A DNA stretch of 64,000 bases from Glacieibacterium sp038210595 (GCA_038210595.1 JBBQWN010000008.1:1-64000); one strand, 5' to 3'; counted from the first letter of the stretch, positions 33,704 through 44,752 are shown. The notes: generated by a model not told the origin, from the sequence alone. Numbers and translations: made by a program.

Positions 33704-36700
33704 ATGATCGAATCGCGTGGCGTATCGTGCATTGGCGCGAGCTATTCCGCTGCCCCTCGCTCACGCGTCGCGATCATGGCGCTGCTTCTCGCCGGTGCCG
33801 CGACTTCGCTGGCGACCCAGGCGAACGCCACCGCGCTCGACGTCAACGGCACCAGCCAGACGGTTGCCGGCCTGTCCGGCGGCGGTAACGTCATCAACAA
33901 CGCCGGTCCGGCGACGCTGACCATCGACGTGATCGCTGGACCCTTTGCCCAGACCGGTTCGATCGGCAACGGCCCCGGTGCGGCGCTCCGAATCGTCAAG
34001 ACCGGTGTCGGACGCCAGGATTTCAACGGCACCGGCACCTACACCGGCGGCACCGAGCTCGCGGGCGGCACGCTCGGCTTCGGCACCAACACCGCGCTCG
34101 GCACCGGGCAGGTCGAATTCACCAATGCCAGCGCGATCTTGCGCGCGACCAGCGCCGGCCTGAGCTTGGCCAACGCCATCCTCCTGACGACCGACGGCAC
34201 GTTCGCCGGCGCCGGGTTGTCGCCGACGTTCACCGGCCAGATTTCGGGCGGCGGCAAGCTGACCAAGACCGGCACCGGCACGACGACGCTCAGCAACGCG
34301 GTCAACATCTACACGGGCGGCACCGATCTTGCCCAGGGCCGGCTCGTCGTCGGGGGCAATCAATCGCTCGGTACCGGCACGCTGACCACCACCGGTGTGG
34401 GTGCCGTGCTGGGCGCGACGACCACCGCGACCCTGGCCAACACCGTCGTCCTGAACCAGAACCTCACGGTCAACACGGGCACGGTCCGCCTGAATGGCGT
34501 CATCTCGGGGCCGAACAGCAGCGTGCTGTTCGTCGATGATGGCGCGACGCTGATCCTCGGCAACAACCTCAACAGCTACACCGGCACGACTCAGATCGAC
34601 AACAACTCGGTGCTCGGGGTCGCGGCGAACAACGCCATCTCGGGCGGTGCCAGCTCGGTCGTCGTCGGTCCGAACAACGGCACGCTCCGGGCCTATGCCA
34701 ATGGTCTGGTCATCCCCAACACCTTCCGGGTCGGCGGCGTGTTCACCGTCGACCCCGCTGGCGGCAACCTGACGCTCGGCGGCGCGGTCAACGACCTGCT
34801 CGGCTTTTCCGGATCGCTGCTGGTCGATGGCGGCGGTCGGCTGACCCTGGCCCATGCCGCCAATGGCTATAGCGGCGGCACGACGGTTCAGGGTTTCTCG
34901 GCCCTGCAGGTCAGCAGCGATGCGCAACTCGGCAGCGGCGGTGCCGGCATCACGCTGAACGACGCGGTCCTCGAAATCGCCGGTCTGGGCTATACTTCGA
35001 CGTCCCGCGTCCTGACGGTTGCCGGGCCAGGCGGCGTGGTTGATGTCCTCAACGCTGCCAATGTTTTCAGCCTCGGGCTCGTGCAGGGCATCGGCGGGTT
35101 CCAGACGGACGGTCCGGGTACGGTCGTGCTCGGCGCTGGCAACACCTATGTCGGCCCGACCTATGTCTTCGGCGGCACCTTGCGCGTGACGGCGAACAGC
35201 TCGATCAGTGCCGCCGCGCTGAACTTGTCTGGCGGCACGTTCGCGGCTGGGGTCGGCGGCCTCGATTTCGGGAATTCTGTACGCCTGTCCGGCGCGTCGG
35301 CTGTCGATAGCGGTCCCGGCAGCCTGACCCTGTCGGGCGTGGTCGAGGATTTCGACAGCATCTTCGATACCGGCAGCCTGTTCAAGGCCGGGTCGGGTCT
35401 GCTGATCCTTGGCAACGCCAATACTTACTCCGACGGTACGTTCGTCAACGCCGGCGAAATCCGCGCGGGCACGGGCACGTCGTTCGGCACGGGCTCGGTC
35501 GAGCTAAACGCCGGCACGACACTCAGCACCAGCGGCGGCAGCCTGACGATTGCCAACGATATCATCCTCGACCCCGGCGCGGAGACGATCAATTCCGGTG
35601 CCGGAACGCTGGCGCTTATCGGTGACATCAGCGGCACCGGCGGGTTCTTCAAGGCCGGTTCCGGCCGGCTGACGCTCAGTGGCGTTAACACCTATGGCCT
35701 CGGCACGGGCGTGTTCGCCGGCGAACTGCGGGTCAACAGTTCAACGGGCACCGGCAATACCGAAATCGGCGGCGGGGCAACGCTCAGCGGCACCGGCTCG
35801 CTCGCCGGGACGACCTTCATAGACAGCGGCGCCACCCTCGCGCCCGGCAACAGCCCGGGCACGATGACGTTCGTCAATCTCAACCTGGCCAGCGGTTCGT
35901 TCCTGAACTTCGATCTCGACACGCCCGGCGTCGTCGGCGGCGGGGTCAACGACCTGATCATCGTCAGCAACAATCTGACGCTCGACGGCACGCTCAATGT
36001 CAACCCGCTCGCCGGCTTTGCCGCGGGTACCTACCGGATCGCCAATTACGCCGGTATGCTGACCGACCACACACTCCTGCTCGGCGCGCTGCCGGGCGGC
36101 TTCACCGGTTCGATCAATTTCGCCACGGCGAACCAGGTCAACCTGATCATCGTGGGCGGCGGCGGTGTCGGCCCCTACATCTTCTGGGACGGCCCCAACG
36201 CCGGCACCCTGGGCATCCAGGGTGGCAACGGCATCTGGAACCTCGCGAACAACAACTGGACCAACGCTGCCGGCAACGCCAACAGCATCTGGCCCGGCAC
36301 ACAGGGCTTCTTCACCGGGACGGCGGGCACCGTCGACCTTCAGTCGGCGGTCGGTTTCGACGATCTCGAATTCCAGACTGACGGCTATGTCATCAACGCC
36401 AGCGGTGCGGGTACGCTGACCCCCACCCTGATCGGAGCGGTCGGCGTCGACGCCGGCGTGACCGCGCGGATCAACGCAAACATCCTGGGCCCGAACAACC
36501 TGGAGAAGAACGGCGCCGGCACGCTGATCCTCGGCGGCACCAACACCTTCAACGGCCTGGTCGTTGCCAACGGGACCGTCACAGCGGCGAGCGACGGTGC
36601 CTACGGCGTCGGCGACATTTTCCTCGCGGCGGGGACCGGTCTGCGCGCCAGCGGCAACCGCACGATCACCAACGATCTTCTGATGTCCGGCGGTGCGACG

Positions 36701-39700
36701 ATCAATTCCGACGGCAATATCTTCGACCTGCAGGGCACGATCGCGGGCACCGGGCCGCTGACCATCTACGAGCCGACCTCGGGCATTTATGGCACGACCA
36801 TCCTGCACGCCGGCAACACCTATACCGGTGGCACGGTGGTCCGGTTTGCGCGTCTGCAGATCGATACTGACAGCGCGCTCGGCGCGGCGGGCGCCGGAAT
36901 CACTATCAGGGACCAGGGCTGGTTGCGGACGACGGCGTCCTTCGCGACAAGCCGCAACCTGACACTCATCGGCATCGCCGACCGGATCGAGACAGCCGCT
37001 GGCACGACCTTGACGCTCAACGGCGTCATCAATGGCACCCAGCTGCGTAAGACGGGCGCGGGTGAGCTGGCGCTGACCGGCGACAACAGCGGCTTCTCGG
37101 GCGGCATCAACCTGGCCGACGGCACGCTGAGCCTGCTGAGCGACCACGCCGCCGGCACCGGCACGATCACCACGACCGGTTCGACGATCAACTACGGCAA
37201 CGGTGTCACCAACGCCGCGCCGATCAACATCAACAGCAACACCACCAACGTCCAGGTGCTGGTCGGCCTGGCGACGCAGATCGGCACGATTTCGGAGACT
37301 GCCGGACCGCGGCCGCTGACCAAGCTCGGTACGGGCGAGCTGGTGCTGACCGGCAACAACAGCTTCACGGGCACGTTCAGCATCAACGCCGGCGCGATCG
37401 GCATCGGCAACGACAATGCGCTCGGCCTCGGCCAGGTGGCGATGGCGGGCGGCACGACGCTGCGCGCCAGGGGCGACGGCTTCGTGGTCGGCAATGCGAT
37501 CAATCTGGTCGGCCCGGCGAGCGTCGACACCAACGGCTTCAACGACCTGACGCTGACCGGCGACATCACCGGCACCGCGCTGACCAAGGACGGCGGCGGG
37601 CGCCTGACGGTGACCGGCACCAACACCTACAACGGCGGCACCCAGCTCAACGCCGGCACCCTGCGCTTCGCAGCCGGCAACAACCTCGGCAGCGGCACGG
37701 TGACCGCAGAGGGCGGCACGAGGCTGGAGGCCGGTATCGCGAACAACGCGGTGTTCACGCTCGCCAATAACATCACGCTGAACGGTGCGGTCGAGCTCGG
37801 TCTGTTCGGCAACATGTCAAGCCTCGATCTCACAACCGGAGCAACCACGACCAATGGCACCCAACTGACCCTGAACGGCGTTATCGCCGGCGGCATCGGC
37901 GGCTCGCTGTCGATCGGGGCGGGTTTCACGATCGGCCATGTCACCCTCAACGGCATCAACACCTATGGCGGCGGCACCACGATCGGCGTCGGATCGACGG
38001 TTTTCGTCGGCAGCAACAGCGCGCTCGGTAGCGGTGACGTGACGATGCAGGGCTCCAGCGGCCTCCGCAACGACACGGCAACGGCCTTCACGCTCGACAA
38101 CAGATTTACATTGCAGGGCACTGGATTCTCGAAGCCGAGCATTGGCGGTGCAAGCGATCTGCGGCTCAACGGCGTCATTTCGGGTCTCGGTGGCATCTTG
38201 AAGGTCGGTGTCGATCAGCTGACGCTCAACGGCGTCAACACGTATGAGGGCGGTACCGACCTCAACCTCGGCAGCATCCGTGTCTCCAACGATGACAGCC
38301 TTGGTACGGGAACACTGACGACGCGCGGCGGCACGACCCTGGTGGCCGGCATCGGTGCCGGCGCAACCGGTCTCAACGGCGACGCGGTGATCGATCTCCA
38401 CAACCATGTCGTGCTTGGCACGGGGACGACGACGATCGACCTGATCGGCACGACCGCGTCGCTGTTCGTCGGCACGGGCGCTTACAACAGCCCGGGCAGC
38501 GACCTGACGCTGTCGGGTCAGATCACCGGTGACGGCGGTATCGTGACTGCCAATTTCGGCACGCTGACGCTGACTGGCAACAACGACTACTCAGGCGGCA
38601 CGACCGCGAACAACATCACCGTGTTCGTCGGCAACGACAACGCGCTCGGCACCGGCGCGGTGACGCTCAACGGCGCGAGCCTGCAGAACAACAGCGGTAT
38701 GGCGCTGGCCATCGGCAACGACATCGCGGTCAATGCGACCGCCTTCTTCCCGGTCGGGACGATCGGCGGCAGCTCCAACCTCGAACTGTCGGGCGCGCTC
38801 AGCGGGGCCGGCGGTCTTGCCAAGGTGGGCAGCGACACTGTCAACCTGACGGGCAACGACACCGGCTACACCGGCAATGCCACCGTCGAGAGCGGCACGC
38901 TGCTCATCAACGGCAACTTCGGTGCCGGGGCCGGGCAGACGCTGACCGTCCGCAGCGACAGCACGCTCGGGGGCACGGGCACGATCAACGCCAATGTCAC
39001 CGTCAACAGCGGCGGCATCTGGGCCCCGGGCAACTCGCCCGGCACGATCACCGTCAACGGCAACCTAGTCTATAACAACTCCGCGATCCTGAACTACGAG
39101 CTCGGCCAGGCGAGCGTACCGGGCGGCCTGTACAACGACCTGACAATCGTCAACGGCGACCTGACGTTCGGCAACAACGTCACGCTCAACGTCACCGATT
39201 CGAACGCCTTCGGCCTCGGCGTCTACAACCTGTTCACCTACACCGGTACGCGGACCGGATTGCCGGTGATCGGCACCCTGCCGGGCGCGTTCACCGGCTT
39301 CATCCAGGCGCCGGTGCCCGGGTTCGTCAACCTGATCATCACCGCGCCGGGCGTTCTGACCCAGTATTGGGACGGTGGCGACCTGGCCGGCAATGGCGTC
39401 ATCGACGGCGGTAACGGCACCTGGAACAACCAGCCGCTCAACAGCAACTGGGCGACCGGCCCGACGCCGCCGCCGGCGCTGCTCAACAGCACCTGGCAGG
39501 GCGGTGTCGCGGTGTTCCAGGGCGCGCAGGGTAACGTCAACATTACCGAGAACGTCAGCTTCCAGGGCCTGCAGTTCAGCACCGACGGCTATGTCCTGAG
39601 CGGCGTTGGCGGCATGACCGCCAATGGTGCCACGTTCATCGCCACCGATCCTGGCGTCACCGCGACGATCAACGCGACGATCGGCGGCACGGGCTCGATC

Positions 39701-42700
39701 AACAAGCAGAACCTCGGCACGCTGGTCCTGAACGGTCCCAACACCTACTCCGGTGGGACGACCATCACGGCGGGCGTCGTGGAGGTCGGCAACAACACGG
39801 CGCTCGGCGCGGTCACCGGGGGCGTGACCATCCAGAACGGTGCAACGCTGCGCGCCGGTGTCACCGGCCTGGTCATTGGTAACGCGATCACGACGAACGG
39901 CGTCGCCACGGTCGACAGCGGCACGGGCGTGTTCACGCTCAGCAACACGATCAACGGCCCCGGCTCGATCACCAAGATCAACAGTGGTGAACTGATCCTG
40001 GGCGGCAACAACCTCTTCAACGGCCTGAACATCGATGCCGGCCGGGTCACGGTCAAAACCGACACCGCCGCCGGCATCGGCACAATCGCGATGGCGGGCG
40101 GCACGACGCTGGGGGCCGGGGCCAACAACCTGATGCTGATCAACGCGATCACCACGGCGGGGGTCGGCACGATCGACAGCGGCACCGGCGTGTTCACGCT
40201 GAGCGGGCCGATCACCGGTGCCGGTTCGATCGTCAAGGTCAACAGCGGCCTGCTCAACCTCGGCGGCAACAGCAACTATAACGGCCTCAACATTACCGAC
40301 GGCCGGGTCGACCTGTACACCGCAACCGCGGGTGGCGCCGGCAACATCACGATCGGCAGCGGCACGATCCTTGGCGCGGGTGTCTCGGGCCTGGTCATCA
40401 TCAACCCGATCGCAACACCGGGTGCGGGCCGCATCGACTCGGGCACCGGCACGTTCCAGATCGATGGCAACATCACCGGGTTGGGCTCGATCAGCCAGAT
40501 CGGCACCGGCAACCTCATCCTCGGCGGCAACAGCAACTTCATCGGCCTGGGCATCAACCAGGGCACGGTGACGCTGCTGACCAACACGGCAGGCGGGTCG
40601 GGCACGATCACCATCAACGACGGCGCGATCCTGAATGCCGGTGTTTCGGGTCTGTTGATCACCAACGCGGTCGAGACGACCGGCGGCGGCCGCATCAACT
40701 CCGGCAACGGGGCCAGCACGTTCCGCATCGACGGAAATATCGGCGGCATCGGCTCGATCTCGCAGATCGGTACCGGCGACCTGCAGCTGTACGGCAACAA
40801 TTTCTTCAACGGCCTCGGCATCAACCAGGGCACGGTCACGCTCGGCACCAATACCGCCGGCGGCCTCGGAACGATCACGATCAACAACGGCGCGATCCTG
40901 AACGCCGGTGTGTCGGGTCTGGTCATCGCCAATGCGGTTGAAACGACCGGCGGCGGGCGCATCAACTCCGGCAACGGGGCCAGCACGTTCCGTATCAACG
41001 GCAATATCGGCGGCGTCGGTTCGATCAGCCAGATCGGCACCGGCGACCTGCAGCTGTATGGCAATAACTTCTACAACGGCCTCGGCATCAACCAGGGCAC
41101 CGTCACGCTCGGCACCAACACCGCCGGTGGTATCGGCACGATCACCATCAACGGCGGCGCCATCCTGAACGCCGGCGTATCGGGTCTGGTCATCGCCAAT
41201 GCGGTCGAGACGACCGGCGGCGGGCGCATCAATTCCGGCACCGGGACGTTCCGGATCAACGGCAACATCGGCGGCGTCGGCTCGATCTCGCAGATCGGCA
41301 CCGGCGACCTGCAGCTGTACGGCAACAACTTCTACAACGGCCTGGGCATCAACCAGGGCACGGTCACCCTCGGCACCAACACCGCTGGCGGTATCGGTAC
41401 GATCACGATCAACGACGGCGCGATCCTGAACGCGGGCGTCAGCGGCCTGGTCATCGCCAACCATGTCGAGACCACCGGTGGCGGACGCATCAATTCCGGC
41501 ACCGGCACGTTCCGGATCAATGGCACCATCGGCGGCCCGGGCTCGATCAGCCAGATCGGCACCGGCGACCTGCAGCTCTACGGCGACAACAGCTTCGTGG
41601 CCGGGCTGGGGATCAACCTCGGCACGGTCACGCTGGGCACCAACACCGCGGCGGGCCTCGGCACGATCACCATCAACAACGGCGCCATCCTGAATGCCGG
41701 TGTCAGCGGCCTGGTCATCGCCAACAACGTCGAGACGACGGGCGGCGGGCGCATCAACTCGGGGACGGGCACGTTCCGGATCAACGGCAATATCGGCGGC
41801 GCGGGCTCGATCAGCCAGATCGGCACGGGCGACCTGCAGCTGTACGGCAACAACAGTTTCGTTGCCGGGCTCGGGATCAACCTCGGCACGGTCACGCTCG
41901 GCACCAACACCGCGGCGGGCCTGGGAACGATCACCATCAACGACGGCGCGATCCTGAATGCCGGCGTGTCGGGCCTGGTCATCGCCAACAATGTCGAAAC
42001 GACCGGCGGCGGCCGCATCAACTCCGGGACCGGCACGTTCCGGATCAACGGCAACATCGGCGGCCTCGGTTCGATCTCGCAGATCGGCACCGGCGACCTG
42101 CAGCTCTACGGCAACAACACCTTTAACGGCCTCGGCATCAACCAGGGCACGGTGACGCTCGGCACCAACCTCGGCGGTGGTATCGGCACGATCACCATCA
42201 ACAACGGCGCGATCCTGAACGCCGGTGTGCCTGGCCTGGTCATCGCCAACAATGTCGAGACGACCGGTGGCGGGCGCATCAACTCCGGGACCGGCACGTT
42301 CCGGATCAACGGCAACATCGGTGGCGCGGGCTCGATCAGCCAGATCGGCACCGGCGACCTGCAGCTCTACGGCAACAACAGCTTCGCCGCCGGGCTGGGG
42401 ATCAACCTCGGCACGGTAACGCTGGGCACCAACACCGCAGCGGGTCTCGGCACGATCACGATCAACGGCGGGGCCCGGCTCGCCGGCATCTCCGGCGTCG
42501 CGATCGCCAACCACATCGAGACGACCGGGGCCGGCCTGATCGAGGCGATCTCCGGCACCTTCGAGGTCGACGGCACCATCGGCGGTGCCGGGTCGCTGAC
42601 CCATGTCGGGGCGGGCAATTTGCTGCTCACCGGGGTCAATACCTTCGCCGGCGGCCTGTCGATCAACAGCGGCCGGGTGACGATCAGCAACGCCGGCGCG

Positions 42701-44752
42701 GTCGGTCCGGGCGCGATCACCATCAACAACGGTGGCATCTTCGCGTCGGGCGGCAGCAACCTGGTGGTCGCGAACAATATCGTCACCACCGGCGGCGGGC
42801 GTGTCGACTCCGGCTTGAGCACGTTCACGCTGAACGGCATGATCAGCGGCGCGGGCTCGATCAGCCAGATCGGCGGCGGCAACCTGATCCTGGGCGGCGC
42901 GAACAGCTTCGCCGCCGGGCTGGGGATCAACCTCGGCACGGTCACGCTCGGCACCAACACCGCGGCGGGCAGCGGCGTGATCACCATCAATGGTGGCACG
43001 ACGCTGGCGGCCGGCGTTACCGGCCTGACGGTCGCCAACAACATCCAGACCACCGGCGCGGGCCGCATCGACTCCGGTGCCGGCACCTTCACGCTGACCG
43101 GCATGATCGGGAATGTCGGCGGCATCACCAAGGTGGGCAGCGGCACGTTGGCGCTGACCGGCACGAGCAACTATCTCGGCGGCACCACGATCAGCGCCGG
43201 GCGCCTGCTGGTCAACGGCGCCCTGACGGCCTCGACGGTCACGGTGGGCACGGGCACCACGCTCGGCGGTTCGGGCAGCGTTGCCGGCGTGATCGTCCAG
43301 GCGGGCGGCACGGTCGCACCGGGCCAGAGCGTCGGAACGCTCACGGTCACCGGCCCGATCACCTTCGCGGCCGGGTCGACCTACCTGGCCGAGATCGCCG
43401 GCGCGACGTCGGATCGGATCAACGCCACCGGCGCAGCGACGCTGAACGGCGCGTTCCTGTCGGTGAACGGCAGTGACGCAGCCCCCGTGTTCGGCACCAC
43501 CTACACGCTGCTCAGCGCGGCGGGCGGCCGGACGGGAACGTTCACCCCGCAGCTGACCGGGTTCAGCCAGGCGTTCACGCCGACGGTGGGTTACACTGCC
43601 ACCGACGTGACGCTGCGTCTCAACCCGGCCTCGATCGTCGGCCTGCTGGGCAGCGGCGGCGCGGGCAGCAGCAACATCGTCAACTTCGCCAACGCGCTCG
43701 ACACCTCGGTCGCGGCCGGCTTCAACCCGCAGAACTTCTTCCCGATCTTCCTGCAGTCGGGGTCGGCGCTGGCGGCTTCGCTCAATCAGCTGACCGGCGA
43801 GATCAACAGCGCCAACAGCCGCACCGCGATCGCCGACACGCGCTATGTCCGCGAAGCGGCGCTCGACCGGCTGGGCGCGAGCCTTGGTGCCGGCAACGGC
43901 CGTGACGCCACCACCACTCGCGAGACCGACGACCACAGCCTGACCTTCTGGGCCCGCGGCATCGGGTCGTGGACCAACAGCGACGCCGACGGCAACGGCA
44001 GCAAGCTGAGCAGCGATGCCAAGGGCGTGATCACCGGCGTCGACTACAGCTTCGGCGACTGGAAGGTCGGCGCGCTGTTCAACTACATCGAGAGCGATGT
44101 CGATGTGCGCGCGCTGGGCTCGGGCAAGGTCCGGAGCACGGGCGGCGGCGGCTATTTCGGCTACCGCGGGGACGGCGGCTTCGCGTTCGGCGCCGGCGGT
44201 GCGGCGAGCAGCGTCAAGGCGCGCGAGAACCGTTCGATCACGGTGCCCGGCATCGCCCAGTCGCTGCGCGGCAAGTCGGACGGCACGACCTACCAGGGCT
44301 TCGCCGAGATCAGCTATGACCTCGCCGCCGCGGCCAACACGCGGATCGAGCCGTTCGTCCGCGGGGCCTATGTCGCCTATGACCTCGACAGCTTCACCGA
44401 GAGCGGCGGCTTCGCGGCGCTGAACGTCGCCAAGGCGAAGTACGACACGACGGTGCTGACCGCCGGTGTCCGTGGCAGCGTCCTGCTCGGCGGCTCGGCT
44501 TCGCTGAAGGGTTCGGCGGGCTATCAGCGGACCTGGGGCGACCGTAGCCCGGTGGCACTGGTGTCGCTGGCCGGAACCGCGGGTCAGGCCGCCATCCGCG
44601 CCGTGCCGGTCGACAAGGACGCCTTCGCCGGCGAGCTCGGCGTCGACTTCCGCATCGGCAGCAACATCACGCTGGGCGCGAGCTACAGCGGCGTGATCGG
44701 CAAGAACACGCAGGATCACGGCGTCAAGGGCACGCTGTCCGTCGGCTTCTAG
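33704..44752 (+). CDS. Giant autotransporter with passenger-associated strand repeats
   Basis: A type Va secreted surface protein of about 3,682 residues. A long signal region (MIESRGVSCIGASYSAA to LATQANA) covers residues 1 to about 43. The passenger is a beta helix built of autotransporter-associated repeats such as TYTGGTELAGGTLGFG. It divides into three modules, each ending in an APGNSPG or APGQSVG segment: to about 825, 825-1887 and 1887-3300. Modules 2 and 3 each open with a WDG / GNG-W segment. Module 3 has twelve tandem 87-89 residue units. The C-terminal barrel (about 3406-3682) runs from LTFWARGIGSW to the terminal GTLSVGF with a final Phe. I chose ATG 33704, which has GAGGGG seven bases upstream. 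I noticed no Cys beyond the signal region. It may act in adhesion or biofilm. Confidence 0.93.
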   Translation: MIESRGVSCIGASYSAAPRSRVAIMALLLAGAATSLATQANATALDVNGTSQTVAGLSGGGNVINNAGPATLTIDVIAGPFAQTGSIGNGPGAALRIVKTGVGRQDFNGTGTYTGGTELAGGTLGFGTNTALGTGQVEFTNASAILRATSAGLSLANAILLTTDGTFAGAGLSPTFTGQISGGGKLTKTGTGTTTLSNAVNIYTGGTDLAQGRLVVGGNQSLGTGTLTTTGVGAVLGATTTATLANTVVLNQNLTVNTGTVRLNGVISGPNSSVLFVDDGATLILGNNLNSYTGTTQIDNNSVLGVAANNAISGGASSVVVGPNNGTLRAYANGLVIPNTFRVGGVFTVDPAGGNLTLGGAVNDLLGFSGSLLVDGGGRLTLAHAANGYSGGTTVQGFSALQVSSDAQLGSGGAGITLNDAVLEIAGLGYTSTSRVLTVAGPGGVVDVLNAANVFSLGLVQGIGGFQTDGPGTVVLGAGNTYVGPTYVFGGTLRVTANSSISAAALNLSGGTFAAGVGGLDFGNSVRLSGASAVDSGPGSLTLSGVVEDFDSIFDTGSLFKAGSGLLILGNANTYSDGTFVNAGEIRAGTGTSFGTGSVELNAGTTLSTSGGSLTIANDIILDPGAETINSGAGTLALIGDISGTGGFFKAGSGRLTLSGVNTYGLGTGVFAGELRVNSSTGTGNTEIGGGATLSGTGSLAGTTFIDSGATLAPGNSPGTMTFVNLNLASGSFLNFDLDTPGVVGGGVNDLIIVSNNLTLDGTLNVNPLAGFAAGTYRIANYAGMLTDHTLLLGALPGGFTGSINFATANQVNLIIVGGGGVGPYIFWDGPNAGTLGIQGGNGIWNLANNNWTNAAGNANSIWPGTQGFFTGTAGTVDLQSAVGFDDLEFQTDGYVINASGAGTLTPTLIGAVGVDAGVTARINANILGPNNLEKNGAGTLILGGTNTFNGLVVANGTVTAASDGAYGVGDIFLAAGTGLRASGNRTITNDLLMSGGATINSDGNIFDLQGTIAGTGPLTIYEPTSGIYGTTILHAGNTYTGGTVVRFARLQIDTDSALGAAGAGITIRDQGWLRTTASFATSRNLTLIGIADRIETAAGTTLTLNGVINGTQLRKTGAGELALTGDNSGFSGGINLADGTLSLLSDHAAGTGTITTTGSTINYGNGVTNAAPININSNTTNVQVLVGLATQIGTISETAGPRPLTKLGTGELVLTGNNSFTGTFSINAGAIGIGNDNALGLGQVAMAGGTTLRARGDGFVVGNAINLVGPASVDTNGFNDLTLTGDITGTALTKDGGGRLTVTGTNTYNGGTQLNAGTLRFAAGNNLGSGTVTAEGGTRLEAGIANNAVFTLANNITLNGAVELGLFGNMSSLDLTTGATTTNGTQLTLNGVIAGGIGGSLSIGAGFTIGHVTLNGINTYGGGTTIGVGSTVFVGSNSALGSGDVTMQGSSGLRNDTATAFTLDNRFTLQGTGFSKPSIGGASDLRLNGVISGLGGILKVGVDQLTLNGVNTYEGGTDLNLGSIRVSNDDSLGTGTLTTRGGTTLVAGIGAGATGLNGDAVIDLHNHVVLGTGTTTIDLIGTTASLFVGTGAYNSPGSDLTLSGQITGDGGIVTANFGTLTLTGNNDYSGGTTANNITVFVGNDNALGTGAVTLNGASLQNNSGMALAIGNDIAVNATAFFPVGTIGGSSNLELSGALSGAGGLAKVGSDTVNLTGNDTGYTGNATVESGTLLINGNFGAGAGQTLTVRSDSTLGGTGTINANVTVNSGGIWAPGNSPGTITVNGNLVYNNSAILNYELGQASVPGGLYNDLTIVNGDLTFGNNVTLNVTDSNAFGLGVYNLFTYTGTRTGLPVIGTLPGAFTGFIQAPVPGFVNLIITAPGVLTQYWDGGDLAGNGVIDGGNGTWNNQPLNSNWATGPTPPPALLNSTWQGGVAVFQGAQGNVNITENVSFQGLQFSTDGYVLSGVGGMTANGATFIATDPGVTATINATIGGTGSINKQNLGTLVLNGPNTYSGGTTITAGVVEVGNNTALGAVTGGVTIQNGATLRAGVTGLVIGNAITTNGVATVDSGTGVFTLSNTINGPGSITKINSGELILGGNNLFNGLNIDAGRVTVKTDTAAGIGTIAMAGGTTLGAGANNLMLINAITTAGVGTIDSGTGVFTLSGPITGAGSIVKVNSGLLNLGGNSNYNGLNITDGRVDLYTATAGGAGNITIGSGTILGAGVSGLVIINPIATPGAGRIDSGTGTFQIDGNITGLGSISQIGTGNLILGGNSNFIGLGINQGTVTLLTNTAGGSGTITINDGAILNAGVSGLLITNAVETTGGGRINSGNGASTFRIDGNIGGIGSISQIGTGDLQLYGNNFFNGLGINQGTVTLGTNTAGGLGTITINNGAILNAGVSGLVIANAVETTGGGRINSGNGASTFRINGNIGGVGSISQIGTGDLQLYGNNFYNGLGINQGTVTLGTNTAGGIGTITINGGAILNAGVSGLVIANAVETTGGGRINSGTGTFRINGNIGGVGSISQIGTGDLQLYGNNFYNGLGINQGTVTLGTNTAGGIGTITINDGAILNAGVSGLVIANHVETTGGGRINSGTGTFRINGTIGGPGSISQIGTGDLQLYGDNSFVAGLGINLGTVTLGTNTAAGLGTITINNGAILNAGVSGLVIANNVETTGGGRINSGTGTFRINGNIGGAGSISQIGTGDLQLYGNNSFVAGLGINLGTVTLGTNTAAGLGTITINDGAILNAGVSGLVIANNVETTGGGRINSGTGTFRINGNIGGLGSISQIGTGDLQLYGNNTFNGLGINQGTVTLGTNLGGGIGTITINNGAILNAGVPGLVIANNVETTGGGRINSGTGTFRINGNIGGAGSISQIGTGDLQLYGNNSFAAGLGINLGTVTLGTNTAAGLGTITINGGARLAGISGVAIANHIETTGAGLIEAISGTFEVDGTIGGAGSLTHVGAGNLLLTGVNTFAGGLSINSGRVTISNAGAVGPGAITINNGGIFASGGSNLVVANNIVTTGGGRVDSGLSTFTLNGMISGAGSISQIGGGNLILGGANSFAAGLGINLGTVTLGTNTAAGSGVITINGGTTLAAGVTGLTVANNIQTTGAGRIDSGAGTFTLTGMIGNVGGITKVGSGTLALTGTSNYLGGTTISAGRLLVNGALTASTVTVGTGTTLGGSGSVAGVIVQAGGTVAPGQSVGTLTVTGPITFAAGSTYLAEIAGATSDRINATGAATLNGAFLSVNGSDAAPVFGTTYTLLSAAGGRTGTFTPQLTGFSQAFTPTVGYTATDVTLRLNPASIVGLLGSGGAGSSNIVNFANALDTSVAAGFNPQNFFPIFLQSGSALAASLNQLTGEINSANSRTAIADTRYVREAALDRLGASLGAGNGRDATTTRETDDHSLTFWARGIGSWTNSDADGNGSKLSSDAKGVITGVDYSFGDWKVGALFNYIESDVDVRALGSGKVRSTGGGGYFGYRGDGGFAFGAGGAASSVKARENRSITVPGIAQSLRGKSDGTTYQGFAEISYDLAAAANTRIEPFVRGAYVAYDLDSFTESGGFAALNVAKAKYDTTVLTAGVRGSVLLGGSASLKGSAGYQRTWGDRSPVALVSLAGTAGQAAIRAVPVDKDAFAGELGVDFRIGSNITLGASYSGVIGKNTQDHGVKGTLSVGF
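40022..43177 (+). repeat. Twelve tandem 261-267 base repeats inside the autotransporter
   Basis: Units begin at 40022, 40283, 40544, 40811, 41078, 41339, 41603, 41867, 42128, 42392, 42653 and 42917 and end before 43178. Each unit opens with a codon run for G-L-G-I-N-Q/L-G-T-V-T and contains TITIN-G, VETTGGGRINSG and GSISQIGTGDLQLYG. Lengths step by whole codons: units 3 and 4 carry two extra residues (NGAS), others one extra (FVA or FAA). Units 3-10 are nearly identical, while 1, 2, 11 and 12 are more divergent. Confidence 0.92.

Noticed and set aside
33761..38407. Other long minus-strand frames over the same gene
   Set aside because: Same shadow effect. Their composition mirrors the plus-strand strand repeats rather than any protein family.
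40022..43177. Tandem units as a CRISPR array or mobile repeat
   Set aside because: The units are 261-267 bases, in frame and coding throughout, without spacers.
39065..44719. Antisense open frame of nearly 1,900 codons across the autotransporter
   Set aside because: It is a by-product of repeated, GC-rich coding sequence on the plus strand. It shows no family features, is Asp/Arg/Ala-biased, and has no ribosome site.
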